From Devosia sp. (GTDB lineage Bacteria; Pseudomonadota; Alphaproteobacteria; Rhizobiales; Devosiaceae), in NCBI GenBank assembly GCA_017794705.1, contig CP051235.1, positions 3,187,001 to 3,251,000 of the forward strand: DNA of 64,000 nucleotides, written 5' to 3'. This document shows positions 45,160-54,052 of this stretch, piece after piece (within the stretch, counting starts at the first letter, position 1; every line of letters begins with the position of its first letter). The position numbers and the translations under genes were made by a program. Below the pieces are notes generated by a model. That model made no database searches. It was not told the DNA's origin and was given only the letters and a program-made list of their open reading frames with translations.

Positions 45160-46220
45160 ACCGGCTGACAATAATTATTGTTGCCGTATTGGCAGCAGCC
45201 TACATCCTGTTTTCGTCACTGTTCGTGGTCAACGAGCGTGACCAGGCCATCGTGATGCGCTTCGGTGAAATCACCCGCGTGCACACCGAACCGGGTATCT
45301 ACTTCAAGGTGCCGACCGACATCGTGGAAACCGTGCAGATCATCGAAGACCGCCTATTGCGGTATGATCTGGATGACATCCGTCTGCAGGTTTCGGGCGG
45401 CAAGTTCTACAATGTGGACGCGTTCGTCACCTACAAGATCGCCGATCCGGTGCTGTTCCGGCAGAGCGTTCTGGGCAGCGTGGCGCTGGCCGAACAGCGG
45501 CTGGATACGCGGCTTGAATCGGCGCTGCGTCAGGTTTACGGCCTGCGCGTGTTCGAGGCCGCCCTGTCCGAGCAGCGCACCGAAATGATGCGCGAGGCGC
45601 GTGACCTGTTGCGTCGCGACATGGACGAACTGGGCATCAACATCGTCGATGTGCGGGTTCTGCGTACCGACCTGACGCAGGAAGTGTCACAGCAGACCTT
45701 CGACCGCATGTCGGCCGAACGTCTTGCGGAAGCGGCGCTCTTGCGTGCGCGTGGTCAGGAACTGGCCCAGACCCTTCGGGCGCAGGCGGATCGTCAGGCG
45801 ATCGAGATTGTCGCCTCGGCAAACCGCGACAGCGAAATCCTGCGAGGTGAGGGCGACGCCGAGCGCAACCGGATCTATGCGGAAGCGTTCAATCTCGACC
45901 AGGGCTTCTTCGACTTCTACCGGTCACTGCAGGCCTACAGCGTGGCGCTTCAGGGCAACAACACCAGTCTGGTGCTGTCGCCGGACAGCGAGTTCTTCCG
46001 CTACTTCGGACAGGACCAGCTGGACATGCTGATGTCGGAGCCCGAAACGCCGGTTGAAGAAGTGCCGGACGTCCCGACCGTTTCGGAAGAGGCAACGCCG
46101 AGCGTTTCGCTTTCAACCGATGAGTCGGGCAACGTGACGATCGAAGGTCTTCCGGAAGAGGATGCGGCCCCGGTCACCGATTCGGCTCCCGCTGCAGAAG
46201 AGGGCGCGGCTGCACAGTAG
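45156..46220 (+). CDS. hflC: HflC, FtsH regulator subunit
   Basis: A 354-residue partner of HflK: N-terminal transmembrane helix (about residues 4-24, LTIIIVAVLAAAYILFSSL), band-7 domain with RFGEITRVHTEPGIYFKVP, then ALLRARGQELAQTLRAQADRQ and SEILRGEGDAERNRIYAEAF. The last about 70 residues (from about 285) are an acidic, proline-rich tail (PVEEVPDVPTVSEEATPSVS) longer than in E. coli HflC. Overlaps hflK by ATGA. Confidence 0.95.
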   Translation: MNRLTIIIVAVLAAAYILFSSLFVVNERDQAIVMRFGEITRVHTEPGIYFKVPTDIVETVQIIEDRLLRYDLDDIRLQVSGGKFYNVDAFVTYKIADPVLFRQSVLGSVALAEQRLDTRLESALRQVYGLRVFEAALSEQRTEMMREARDLLRRDMDELGINIVDVRVLRTDLTQEVSQQTFDRMSAERLAEAALLRARGQELAQTLRAQADRQAIEIVASANRDSEILRGEGDAERNRIYAEAFNLDQGFFDFYRSLQAYSVALQGNNTSLVLSPDSEFFRYFGQDQLDMLMSEPETPVEEVPDVPTVSEEATPSVSLSTDESGNVTIEGLPEEDAAPVTDSAPAAEEGAAAQ

Positions 46221-46233
46221 CCGGGCCCGATCC

Positions 46234-46419
46234 ATGACTGACTTTTTTGCAGCGCTCGCTTTGGTGCTGGTCATTGAAGGATTGGTTTATGCCGCCTTCC
46301 CTGAGCAGATGAAGCGGGCGCTGCAAACATTATTGAGCACGGAAGACTCAATTATCCGTGTCGTGGCGCTGACATGCGCTGCGGTCGGGCTTATGCTGCT
46401 GTTTGTTATCCGCGGGTGA
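46234..46419 (+). CDS. DUF2065 family small membrane protein
   Basis: A 61-residue protein with two transmembrane helices (about residues 4-25, FFAALALVLVIEGLVYAAFP, and about 42-59, VALTCAAVGLMLLFVI). DUF2065 proteins are typically encoded between hflC and degP/purA in Proteobacteria and are thought to belong with the HflKC-FtsH membrane system; the role is not established. The ATG at 46234 is 13 bases after the hflC stop. Confidence 0.88.
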   Translation: MTDFFAALALVLVIEGLVYAAFPEQMKRALQTLLSTEDSIIRVVALTCAAVGLMLLFVIRG

Positions 46420-46462
46420 CGCGGCAATATGGGCGAAAAAGTCCAAGCAGTGGGAGACCGGC

Positions 46463-47950
46463 ATGTCTGATCCGAAGGGAATGTTGAAAGCCGCAGGGCT
46501 TTGGCTGGCCGCCATCATGCTGCTGGCCGGGACGGCCCCGGCTGCATTCGCCCAAGGGCCCGCTTCTGTCTCAGAACTGGCGGCGCGGCTGTCGCCTGCC
46601 GTGGTCAATATCGGCACCTCACGGCAAGTGCGCGGTGGCGGTGTGCCGTTCCCCAACGTGCCCGAAGGTTCGCCCCTGAATGACCTGTTCAACGAACTCA
46701 ACCCCAACCAGGGAATGGGCGACGATTCCATGCGCGAGGCGCGCAGCCTGGGTTCCGGTTTCTTCATCAGTGCCGACGGGCTGGTGGCGACAAACAACCA
46801 TGTGATCGAGGGGGCAACCGAAATCTTCGTGTTCACCTCGGAGAATGAGCGCTACGTCGCCGAACTGGTCGGACGGGACGAAAAGACCGACCTGGCGGTG
46901 CTGAAGATCGAGACCGACGAGCCGACGCCATTTGTGGGGTTCGGCGACAGTGATACTGCGGAAGTGGGCGACTGGGTGATGGCGATCGGCAATCCGTTCG
47001 GGCTGGGCGGTTCGGTTTCACTCGGTATTGTTTCGGCGCGCAACCGCGACATCAATTCCGGCCCCTATGATGATTTTATCCAGACGGATGCGGCGATCAA
47101 CCAGGGCAATTCGGGTGGTCCGCTTTTCGACATGGACGGCAATGTTGTGGGCGTGGCGACGGCGATCATCGCGCGAGGCGGTTCGTCGCTCGGCATAGGA
47201 TTCGCAGTGCCCATCAATCTGGCCGGGCCGGTGATCGGACAATTGTCCGAGTTCGGCGAAACACGACGCGGCTGGCTGGGTGTCGGCATTCAGGAAATCA
47301 CCGATGACATCGCGGCCTCGATGGGCCAGACCGAAACATTCGGGGCGATGGTTGTGGAAGTCACGCCGGGTGGACCTTCCGAAGGCGTCTTGATCGAGGG
47401 GGATCTGATCCTTCGCTTCAACGGCACCCAGATCCGGGAAATGCGTGACCTGCCCCGCACCGTAGCGCAGACGCCGGTCGGGCAGGCGGTCAGCGTCGAC
47501 ATTGTCCGCGAAGGCAAGGAAATGAGCGTCGACATTTCGCTGGGACGGCTGGAAACCGGCGAACTGCTGATCGCCGAGGGACGTCAGCAGAATGGCGGTC
47601 CCGACCTCGGGCCGAGTGTCGAGGACGACGGACTGCGTCTAAGCGATATCGCCGAGGGGTTGCTTGGGTTCTCGGTGGCGCCGCTGACCGACACGACCCG
47701 CGACGAACTGGGCATTGCCGCCAGCGTGCGCGGGCTGTTGATCGAGACGGTGCTCGAGGCCAGCGATGCGGCAGAAAAGGGCCTGTTGCCCGGGTTGATC
47801 GTTTCGGAGATCAATCAGGTTGCGGTCGAAAGTGTAGCGGTGGTCGAAAAGCTGGTGGCTGACGCCCAGGCTTCGGGGCGAGAGGCGATCCTGTTGAAAG
47901 TCGTTGACCCGAGCGGGATCAGCCGCTTTGTGGCGGTCAAGATCGGTTAG
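46463..47950 (+). CDS. degP: DegP/HtrA-type periplasmic serine protease
   Basis: A 495-residue DegQ/DegP-type protease and chaperone. Signal peptide (about residues 7-31, LWLAAIMLLAGTAPAAFAQG), trypsin-like domain with His113 (ATNNHVIEGATE), Asp143 (KTDLAVLKIE), Ser217 (AINQGNSGGPLFD), then two PDZ domains (about 270-365 and 390-490), the first with RRGWLGVGIQEIT. The start ATG at 46463 is preferred over the frame's 46403 because of the signal peptide and GGGAGA upstream. It is convergent by 4 bp with a GNAT gene. Acts on misfolded periplasmic proteins, complementing HflKC-FtsH. Confidence 0.95.
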   Translation: MSDPKGMLKAAGLWLAAIMLLAGTAPAAFAQGPASVSELAARLSPAVVNIGTSRQVRGGGVPFPNVPEGSPLNDLFNELNPNQGMGDDSMREARSLGSGFFISADGLVATNNHVIEGATEIFVFTSENERYVAELVGRDEKTDLAVLKIETDEPTPFVGFGDSDTAEVGDWVMAIGNPFGLGGSVSLGIVSARNRDINSGPYDDFIQTDAAINQGNSGGPLFDMDGNVVGVATAIIARGGSSLGIGFAVPINLAGPVIGQLSEFGETRRGWLGVGIQEITDDIAASMGQTETFGAMVVEVTPGGPSEGVLIEGDLILRFNGTQIREMRDLPRTVAQTPVGQAVSVDIVREGKEMSVDISLGRLETGELLIAEGRQQNGGPDLGPSVEDDGLRLSDIAEGLLGFSVAPLTDTTRDELGIAASVRGLLIETVLEASDAAEKGLLPGLIVSEINQVAVESVAVVEKLVADAQASGREAILLKVVDPSGISRFVAVKIG

Positions 47951-48507
47951 TTTTGCTGCCGGCCCGGATTGAACGCCCGGTAGAGCACGTGCTCTGCAAG
48001 CGGGTGACCCGGCGTGAGGGCAGGGTGGATAAAGTCGGCTTGCGGATCGTAGGTCATGCCGATCTTTTCCATGACCCGGCGTGAGGGCGTGTTGCCCTTG
48101 AAGGTCAAAGCGACGACTTCGTCCATTTCCAGCTTTTCCCAGGCGTATTGAAGACAGGCGGCGGCTCCTTCCGGGGCAAGGCCCTGGCCCCAATATTGGC
48201 TGCGCAGGCGCCAGCCGACTTCCACGGCCGGGTGACCGGGAATGGCGGCGCGGGTTTCCTCGCCGATAGCGCCAAGGCCGATGATGCCGACGAAATCGCC
48301 GGATTCTTCCAGTTCGGCGACGATGAAGCCGAACTTGTTGTCGACCAGCCCGGCCTGATAGCGGACAATGGCGGCGGCGGTTTCCTCGGGGCGCAGGGGG
48401 CGCTCGAAATAGCGCATCGTGTGCGGATCGGCGTTCATTTCGGCGCAGGGCGCGAGGTCTTCAGGCTCGAAGGGCCGAAGAATGAGCCGTTCGGTTTCAA
48501 TGATCAC
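47947..48507 (-). CDS. GNAT N-acetyltransferase (RimJ/RimL-like)
   Basis: A 186-residue RimJ/RimL-like GNAT. IIETERLILRPFEPEDLAP at the start and EVGWRLRSQYWGQGLAPEGAAA (motif A, with YWGQGLAPEGA) are typical, followed by VVALTFKGNTPSRRVMEKIGM (motif B). Ends with a short tail AFNPGRQQN. It is another member of the same family as the gene at 55379. Substrate unknown, probably an amino group on a peptide or metabolite. Start ATG at 48507. Confidence 0.85.
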   Translation of the reverse strand: MIIETERLILRPFEPEDLAPCAEMNADPHTMRYFERPLRPEETAAAIVRYQAGLVDNKFGFIVAELEESGDFVGIIGLGAIGEETRAAIPGHPAVEVGWRLRSQYWGQGLAPEGAAACLQYAWEKLEMDEVVALTFKGNTPSRRVMEKIGMTYDPQADFIHPALTPGHPLAEHVLYRAFNPGRQQN

Positions 48508-48548
48508 GGCAATGCCCCCTGGATCGGGGCACGGCCGTTCTCCTGGTC

Positions 48549-48593
48549 GCGTTTTCGAGCCGCGAAACCGGAATCCACTTTCGCTGAAAACGC
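48549..48593. repeat. Dispersed palindromic repeat, copy C
   Basis: Outer stem GCGTTTTC (48549-48556) / GAAAACGC (48586-48593) around GAGCCGCGAAACCGG and CCACTTTCGCT. Same class as 18620, 21037 and 58466. It lies between the GNAT start and the serB stop. Confidence 0.78.
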
Positions 48594-48600
48594 TCCGCGA

Positions 48601-49473
48601 TCATCTCACAATCATCTCGCTGTCATAGCCCTGCAGATAGAGCAGTGCGGTGAGATCGCCGTGATCGATGCGGTATTGCGCTTCGGCGGCGACGTGCGGC
48701 TTGGCGTGCAGTGCCACACCCATGCCGGCGGCTTCGAGCATGGGCAGATCATTGGCACCGTCGCCGACGGCCAAGGCATGGGCAGGGGTGATATCGAGGT
48801 CGCGGCAAAGCTGGCGCAGGCGGTTGAGTTTGGCCGAACTGCCGACGATGGGCTCTTTCACCGTGCCGGCCAACACTTCAGCATCGAATTCGAGGACGTT
48901 GGCGACAGCTTCGTCAAAGCCGATGCGTTCGGCGAAATAGTCGGCAAAGAAGGTGAAGCCGCCGGAGACCAGCGAGGCAAAGGCACCATAGGCTTTCATC
49001 GTGTGGACCAGCGCGCGGCCGCCGGGTGCCAGCGAAATCTGCTCGCGGCGGATTTCGGCAATGCGCTTGCGGTCAATGCCCTTGAGCAGGGCGACGCGAG
49101 TCTTCAGCGCCTCTTCGAAATCCAGTTCGCCATTCATGGCGCGAGCGGTGATCTCTGCCACCTCGGCCTTGATGCCCAGAGCATCGGCCATTTCGTCGAT
49201 GCATTCCTCGTTGATCATGGTGGAATCCATGTCGGCGATGAGCAGTTTCTTGCGGCGGTTGGCCTTGGGCACGAGCACGGCATCGACGGCGGCGGTGCCC
49301 AGCAAATCCTCAGCTGCGCGCACCGGGTCAGTTGACTTGGGGTCGATGATCTCGCAGGCAATGTTCTGAGCCAGCCAGTTGAGTTCACCGCCGGTTTCGT
49401 GCTGCACGCGCTGGGCCAGGGCCGGGGTCAGATCAGAATCGGCCGGATTGGCGATGAGGCAAAGGACTGTCAT
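48601..49473 (-). CDS. serB: Phosphoserine phosphatase
   Basis: SerB makes serine from phosphoserine, the last step of serine biosynthesis. The 290-residue protein has an N-terminal ACT-like part and a HAD domain: LIADMDSTMINEECIDE (nucleophile Asp81, acid Asp83), SLVSGGFTFFAD (motif II serine), VGSSAKLNRLRQL with a lysine, and AVGDGANDLPMLEAAGMGVAL (motif IV). The start ATG at 49473 fits family members. The miaA start is on the opposite strand in the same four bases (CATG), so the two genes have no space between them. Confidence 0.95.
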   Translation of the reverse strand: MTVLCLIANPADSDLTPALAQRVQHETGGELNWLAQNIACEIIDPKSTDPVRAAEDLLGTAAVDAVLVPKANRRKKLLIADMDSTMINEECIDEMADALGIKAEVAEITARAMNGELDFEEALKTRVALLKGIDRKRIAEIRREQISLAPGGRALVHTMKAYGAFASLVSGGFTFFADYFAERIGFDEAVANVLEFDAEVLAGTVKEPIVGSSAKLNRLRQLCRDLDITPAHALAVGDGANDLPMLEAAGMGVALHAKPHVAAEAQYRIDHGDLTALLYLQGYDSEMIVR

Positions 49474-50371
49474 GGCGGGAATGTCGAAATCCGGAGCGGT
49501 GGAGCGGCGCGTGGTGTTGATAGCCGGTCCCACTGCCAGCGGCAAGTCGGCGCTGGCGCTCGACAAGGCGGCGGAGCTGGATGGCGTTATCGTCAACGCG
49601 GACTCCATGCAGGTCTATAATGTGTTGAACGTGCTGACGGCCCGTCCGGATGGCGATGATTTGCGGAAGGCACCGCATCATCTCTATGGGTTCGTGCCGC
49701 CGTCGGTTCGGTTTTCGACCGGGGCGTGGGTGGAGGCGGTGAAGAGACTGCTGGCCCGGCAGGATGTGGCTGAACGATCGCTGTTTTTTGTTGGTGGAAC
49801 AGGGCTTTATTTTCTGGCCCTGATAAAGGGATTCAGCGCCATGCCGGCGGTGCCGGACGAAATCGTTCAGCGCTGGAATGCGGAGATTGAGGGGCTGGAC
49901 CGGGCCGGGCGGGGGGCGCTGCTGAACCGGTTGGATCCGCTGATGGGGCAGCAATTGAGTGAACCCGATCCGCAACGGGTCGTGCGGGCGCTGAGTGTGC
50001 TTGAGGCAACCGGGCGCTCGCTGGCCGAATGGCAAGCGGACACCGAAGGCAGTTTGCTGGCTGGTGCGGAGTTGGAGCGGATTGTGCTCGACCCGGATCG
50101 GGGGCTGTTGCGGCGGCGGATAGCGGAGCGGTTCGACTGGATGCTGGACCACGGGGCGGTCGAAGAAGTGCAAGCCCTGCTGGCGCTTGGTCTTGCCGAA
50201 GATCTGCCGGCGATGAAGGCGATCGGGGTGCCGCAAATCCGCGAGTGGCTGGCCGGGCGAATATCGCGCGACGAGGTGATTGAATTGTCAGTCAATGCGA
50301 CGCGCCAATATTCGAAGCGGCAGCGAACCTGGTTCCGCAAGCAGATGGCCGACTGGGAATGGCGGGGCTAG
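49472..50371 (+). CDS. miaA: tRNA dimethylallyltransferase
   Basis: MiaA isopentenylates A37 of tRNAs that read UNN codons, using dimethylallyl diphosphate. The 299-residue protein has P-loop GPTASGKSALALD, NADSMQVYN (the substrate-binding DSMQ motif), LYGFVPPSVRFS and VGGTGLYFLAL, and NATRQYSKRQRTWFRK at the end. The start is either ATG 49472 or ATG 49481; the frame is open upstream but those residues lack conservation. It is divergent from serB with no gap, so promoters must lie within neighbouring coding sequence. Confidence 0.93.
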   Translation: MAGMSKSGAVERRVVLIAGPTASGKSALALDKAAELDGVIVNADSMQVYNVLNVLTARPDGDDLRKAPHHLYGFVPPSVRFSTGAWVEAVKRLLARQDVAERSLFFVGGTGLYFLALIKGFSAMPAVPDEIVQRWNAEIEGLDRAGRGALLNRLDPLMGQQLSEPDPQRVVRALSVLEATGRSLAEWQADTEGSLLAGAELERIVLDPDRGLLRRRIAERFDWMLDHGAVEEVQALLALGLAEDLPAMKAIGVPQIREWLAGRISRDEVIELSVNATRQYSKRQRTWFRKQMADWEWRG

Positions 50372-50853
50372 GTCACGCAGATGAGCTTGCCGCCGGTGGT
50401 GCGGGCAAGATCGGCGGGGGTGATTTCGAAGACCGAACGCGGGTTGCCCGCGGCGGCCCAGATGGTTTCGAACTGCATGAGGTCTTCGTCGATCCAAACT
50501 TCCAGCGGCGCCGGGTGGCCGTAAGGCGAGACGCCGCCGATCGAAAAGCCGGTGGCCTTTTTGACGAAGTCCGCATCTGCCCGTTCGAGCTTCTCTCCGA
50601 TCAGGCGGCCGGCGCGGCGCTCATGAACGCGGTTGGCGCCGGAAACCAGCATGAAGATGGGTTTGCCGCTGTCCTTGCCGTGAAAGCACAGTGACTTGCC
50701 GATCTGGCCGACCTCGACCCCCAGCGCTTCAGCGGCCATCTGGGCGGTAGTGGCCAGTTGCTCAAGCACAATGACCCTGCCGGGCAGGTTGTGGGCGGCG
50801 AGGGCGTCGGCGACGCGCTGCTCGGCGGGCGTGAGGGTGGGGCTTTCAGACAT
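50368..50853 (-). CDS. YbaK/EbsC family aminoacyl-tRNA deacylase
   Basis: A 161-residue protein of the YbaK fold, which removes misacylated amino acids such as Cys from tRNA-Pro or acts on a related substrate. The core VGQIGKSLCFHG with the catalytic-type lysine, SGANRVHERRAGRL, FSIGGVSPYGHPAPLEVWIDEDL (the GGVSPxGH signature) and FEITPADLARTTGG are typical. Start ATG at 50853. It converges on miaA with a 4-bp overlap. Confidence 0.9.
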   Translation of the reverse strand: MSESPTLTPAEQRVADALAAHNLPGRVIVLEQLATTAQMAAEALGVEVGQIGKSLCFHGKDSGKPIFMLVSGANRVHERRAGRLIGEKLERADADFVKKATGFSIGGVSPYGHPAPLEVWIDEDLMQFETIWAAAGNPRSVFEITPADLARTTGGKLICVT

Positions 50854-50882
50854 TGCAGGAAACAGGTCCGATACAGTTGCAG

Positions 50883-51674
50883 TCAGGCGAACGTGTTGAC
50901 GCCGCCGCCCTCACGTATCATTTCCATGGTCTTCTGCAGGCGAAGGATTTTCAAGCGCTTGTCGGACTTTATCTGCAATTCCTGACCCGCATGATTGTTG
51001 ATTTCGTCGGCGATCTCGTCGTGCCGTCGGACTTCTTCGGCGCTTAGCTGGTCGATGCTGCGGGGGGCGGTGAGCTTCTGGATCTGGTACGAGATGGAGC
51101 GCAACGGCAGATAATAGGTATCGGCGTTGGCTCCGTCCGCGTCGTCGACGCGCGCAGTGTAATTGTCATACATGGTTTGCAGGCGGTCGAGCCGCTTGGC
51201 GTTGGCGCCGACCGGCTGTGTTTTCATCAATTCGCTCAACTCATCGGTTTTTTCAGTGAGAAACTCATCGGCGGCGACGTCGACATAGTCCTTGCCGAGG
51301 ATGGCATAGGCCTCGACATAGAGGTCAGCGCGCTCGGAGAGCTCTTCCTTGGTGAGGCTGCGGACCTCGGCGTTCTTGTTGTAGCCGGTGATCTTGGACT
51401 GCAAGTCGGCGAGCTTTTGCTTTTCGGTGACGGACAGGTCTGTGCGGTAGCCGAGGGTGCGGTCGATCTCGTCCTGCAGGCCCTTGAGGATCATCTGTTG
51501 GGGATCGACCTGCACACCTCCGGCGGAGGTGGCGTTTGAAGTGATACCGATCAGGGATTGGGCAGAGCTGCCACCTGCGAATATGTCGGTGGCGCTTTTG
51601 CCGCCTAACTGAACGCCGAGAGGTTTGCCGCCGATGGTGTAGGCGCTGCCGCTGCCGATTGAACCGATTGCCAT
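50883..51674 (-). CDS. Hypothetical protein, helical
   Basis: A 263-residue protein I do not recognise. It starts with a glycine/serine-rich stretch without a signal peptide (AIGSIGSGSAYTIGGKPLG), then becomes strongly helical: LQDEIDRTLGYRTDLSVTEKQKLADLQSKI and LTEKTDELSELMKTQ look like coiled coils. The C-terminal end (KLKILRLQKTMEMIREGG) is also helical. The N-terminal glycine-rich layout is reminiscent of flagellar or type-III-secreted proteins, but no such gene lies nearby. Start ATG at 51674; a terminator for the upstream gene lies just before it. Confidence 0.65.
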   Translation of the reverse strand: MAIGSIGSGSAYTIGGKPLGVQLGGKSATDIFAGGSSAQSLIGITSNATSAGGVQVDPQQMILKGLQDEIDRTLGYRTDLSVTEKQKLADLQSKITGYNKNAEVRSLTKEELSERADLYVEAYAILGKDYVDVAADEFLTEKTDELSELMKTQPVGANAKRLDRLQTMYDNYTARVDDADGANADTYYLPLRSISYQIQKLTAPRSIDQLSAEEVRRHDEIADEINNHAGQELQIKSDKRLKILRLQKTMEMIREGGGVNTFA

Positions 51675-51697
51675 AAAGACTGCCTGTTGTGACCGGC

Positions 51698-51727
51698 AAA
51701 ACCTTAGCCAAGACTGGCTAAGGTTTT
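51698..51727 (-). terminator. Intrinsic terminator for the MFS gene
   Basis: A perfect 13-bp stem, AAAACCTTAGCCA (51698-51710) with TGGCTAAGGTTTT (51715-51727), around AGAC, lies 30 bases after the MFS stop. On the minus strand it ends in TTTT, and it can work on either strand. Confidence 0.85.
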
Positions 51728-51756
51728 GTTAATCATCCGGTCCGGAGATCAGGCTT

Positions 51757-53253
51757 TCAGTGTCCGGCGGGCATGCCCTCAATGCCTTCCTGAGGTTGCG
51801 GGCGGCGCACGAAGAAGGCACATGCGATCATGAAGAGAGAGATGATCGCGCCGCAGGTGAAAGCGATGCGGATGCCGCCGGCGGTGGCTTCGACAGGACC
51901 GAGGCCTTCTGCGGTCAGCGAGGTGACGCCAATCGACATGAGCGCGACGAACAGGGCAATGCCTGCCGCGCCCGCCACCTGCTGGAAGGAGCCGATGACG
52001 GCGCTGCCGTGCGAATAAAGTTTCGGCGGCAGGGACCCGAGCGATGAGGTGAACAGGGGCGTGAAGATCAGCGCCAGGCCGAGGCTGAGGACAATGTGTC
52101 CGGCGAGGATCGCCCAGATGACGGTATCCTGGCTGAGCAGGGTCATGGACCAAAGCACAGCACTCACAAGGATCGAGCCGGGGATGAGCAGGACCCGGGC
52201 ACCGTGCGCATCGTACCAGCGGCCGACGAACGGGGCCAGCAGGCCCATGATCAGGCCGCCCGGCAGAAGCAGCAGGCCGATGGTGAGCGGATCGACGCCC
52301 AGAACGTTCTGCATGTAGATGGGCAACAGGATGATTGTGCCGAACAGGGCCATCATGGAAATGACCATCATGATCAGCGCAACGGTGAAGATGCGGGTCT
52401 TGAAGGTGCGCAGATCAAGAAGGGCCTTGTCCTCCCGCTGCAGCAGCAGCTGGCGCCAGACGAAGGCGACGAGGGTGACGATGCCGATGCCCAGCGGCAA
52501 CCAGGGCTGCATGAACCGGTCAGCTTCGGGTTCACCGAAGAGGCTGAGACCATAGACGAGGCCGCCGAAGCCGGGCACGGTCAGCGCCACCGAGATGAGG
52601 TCGATGGGCGCATAGCGCGGCTCGGTGACATTTTTCATCCAGCGGTAGCCAACGGCCAGCGCGATCAGGGCGATGGGCAGTACCAGAATGAAAAGGTAGC
52701 GCCAGCCGAGCGTGTTGAGGATGAAGCCCGAGATGGTGGGGCCGAGGGCCGGGGCGACGGAAATGACAATCGAGATATTGCCCATGACCTGGCCGCGCGA
52801 CTGGGCGGGGACGAGGTTCATGACGGTTGTCATCAGCAAGGGCATCATGATGGCGGTGCCCATGGCCTGTACGACGCGGCCAAAGACCAGCACCTCGAGG
52901 CCGGGGGCGATGATGCAGATGGCTGTTCCGATACTGAATATGATCATGGCGGCGAGGAACATGGTGCGCGTGTGAAAACGCTGCAGTATGAAGCCGGTGA
53001 TCGGAATGACCACGGACATGGTGAGCAAAAAGGCGGTGGTGAGCCACTGGGCCGCAGAGGCGGTGACGCCGAGACTGTCCATCAGGCGCGGAATGGCGAC
53101 CGACATAATGGTCTCGTTTAGAATGACGACGAAGGCCGAGGCCAGCAGCAGGCCAATAACGAGCCTGTTGCGGGCGGCATGATCTGGCGCGTCCGAAGGC
53201 GCGGACGCGGGTGCATCTGCGGCGGCAACCGCAGTCTGGTCGTTCATATCCAT
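51757..53253 (-). CDS. MFS drug-efflux transporter, DHA2 (EmrB/QacA) type
   Basis: A 498-residue major facilitator with about 14 transmembrane helices and a soluble N terminus. The early motif LNETIMSVAIPRLMDSLGV and motif A-type FILQRFHTRTMFLAAM are typical of the DHA2 drug:proton antiporter group; QAMGTAIMMPLLMTTVM and GPTISGFILNTLGWRYLF (motif C, the antiporter motif with GP...G) follow. The start ATG at 53253 is chosen because the open frame to 53355 has no homologous content. No HlyD partner lies nearby. Substrate unknown. Confidence 0.93.
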   Translation of the reverse strand: MDMNDQTAVAAADAPASAPSDAPDHAARNRLVIGLLLASAFVVILNETIMSVAIPRLMDSLGVTASAAQWLTTAFLLTMSVVIPITGFILQRFHTRTMFLAAMIIFSIGTAICIIAPGLEVLVFGRVVQAMGTAIMMPLLMTTVMNLVPAQSRGQVMGNISIVISVAPALGPTISGFILNTLGWRYLFILVLPIALIALAVGYRWMKNVTEPRYAPIDLISVALTVPGFGGLVYGLSLFGEPEADRFMQPWLPLGIGIVTLVAFVWRQLLLQREDKALLDLRTFKTRIFTVALIMMVISMMALFGTIILLPIYMQNVLGVDPLTIGLLLLPGGLIMGLLAPFVGRWYDAHGARVLLIPGSILVSAVLWSMTLLSQDTVIWAILAGHIVLSLGLALIFTPLFTSSLGSLPPKLYSHGSAVIGSFQQVAGAAGIALFVALMSIGVTSLTAEGLGPVEATAGGIRIAFTCGAIISLFMIACAFFVRRPQPQEGIEGMPAGH

Positions 53254-53478
53254 GTGAAAATTCTCTTTGTCCGGGAAAAGAGCGGTGCCCCTATTGCCAC
53301 GATTTGCGGGCGGGCGCATCCGCGTTTTGGTGCAAATACCGAAGTTGGCCATCACTGTTACCGGATTGCATCAATCCCCCGTGGCCGCGTGACGCGGCGA
53401 CCGGCAACAAGCGGCGCGAATATCCACAAAGTTTCAGCCCGGACAATTCTTGAACTGAAAAAGTTTGGGCCCATATCA

Positions 53479-53504
53479 ATAAGGGCCAGCCGTTTGGCCC
53501 TTAT
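53479..53504 (-). terminator. Hairpin after the DUF305 gene (candidate terminator)
   Basis: A perfect 9-bp stem ATAAGGGCC (53479-53487) / GGCCCTTAT (53496-53504) directly after the DUF305 stop (53506). On the minus strand it is followed by TTGATAT rather than a long T run, so it is a weaker intrinsic terminator. Confidence 0.55.
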
Positions 53505-53505
53505 C

Positions 53506-53964
53506 TCATTCTTCCCCTTCAGCCTCGATATCCGCGATCAGCCGTTTCATTTCGGCGATCTCGCGGACCTGTGCCTTGATGATGCCGTCGGCCAGTTCGC
53601 GGACCCTTGGGTCGGTGATGTTGGCGCGGCGGCTGGTGAGGATGGCGATGGAGTGATGCGGGATCATGGCGTCCATGTAGGAGACATCGTCGACCGTGGC
53701 CTGAGAGCGGACCAGCCAGAGCGAGCCGGCGAATACCACGATGGCGGTGGCGACGATGGCGAGATTGGCTCCGCGGTTCTTGAGCATGTGCTGCATGAAG
53801 AAGAACATGGTCACGGCCATCGAGGCGCCGGACAGGAAAGTCATCCACATGCGGGTCTGCGAAAAGTGGACGTGATCAAATTCGTAGGTGTTGAGATACA
53901 TCAGCCCGTACATGACCAGGGTGGAGGTGGCGATCATCAGGCCGAACCTGAGATATGGCGGCAT
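53506..53964 (-). CDS. DUF305-containing membrane protein
   Basis: A 152-residue protein with three transmembrane helices (about residues 6-24, 38-57, 66-83) and a C-terminal DUF305-type stretch: YMDAMIPHHSIAILTSRRAN (about residues 95-114), with the paired histidines of DUF305, and VRELADGIIKAQVREIAEMKRL. DUF305 proteins are ferritin-like four-helix bundles linked to copper; the histidines may bind metal. It lacks the signal peptide of secreted DUF305 proteins. Start ATG at 53964. Confidence 0.85.
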   Translation of the reverse strand: MPPYLRFGLMIATSTLVMYGLMYLNTYEFDHVHFSQTRMWMTFLSGASMAVTMFFFMQHMLKNRGANLAIVATAIVVFAGSLWLVRSQATVDDVSYMDAMIPHHSIAILTSRRANITDPRVRELADGIIKAQVREIAEMKRLIADIEAEGEE

Positions 53965-54052
53965 GGATTGGGTCCTCCTCGTATGTTCTACTGACAGGGA
54001 AACCCTTGGCCGGCGCAGACGTTCCCCTCACGCCCAAATTCCCGGAGACCGC

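Noticed and set aside
52096..53121. 341-codon plus-strand ORF opposite the MFS transporter
   Set aside because: Antisense shadow of the MFS gene; the product is rich in G, D, E and H with no hydrophobic core.
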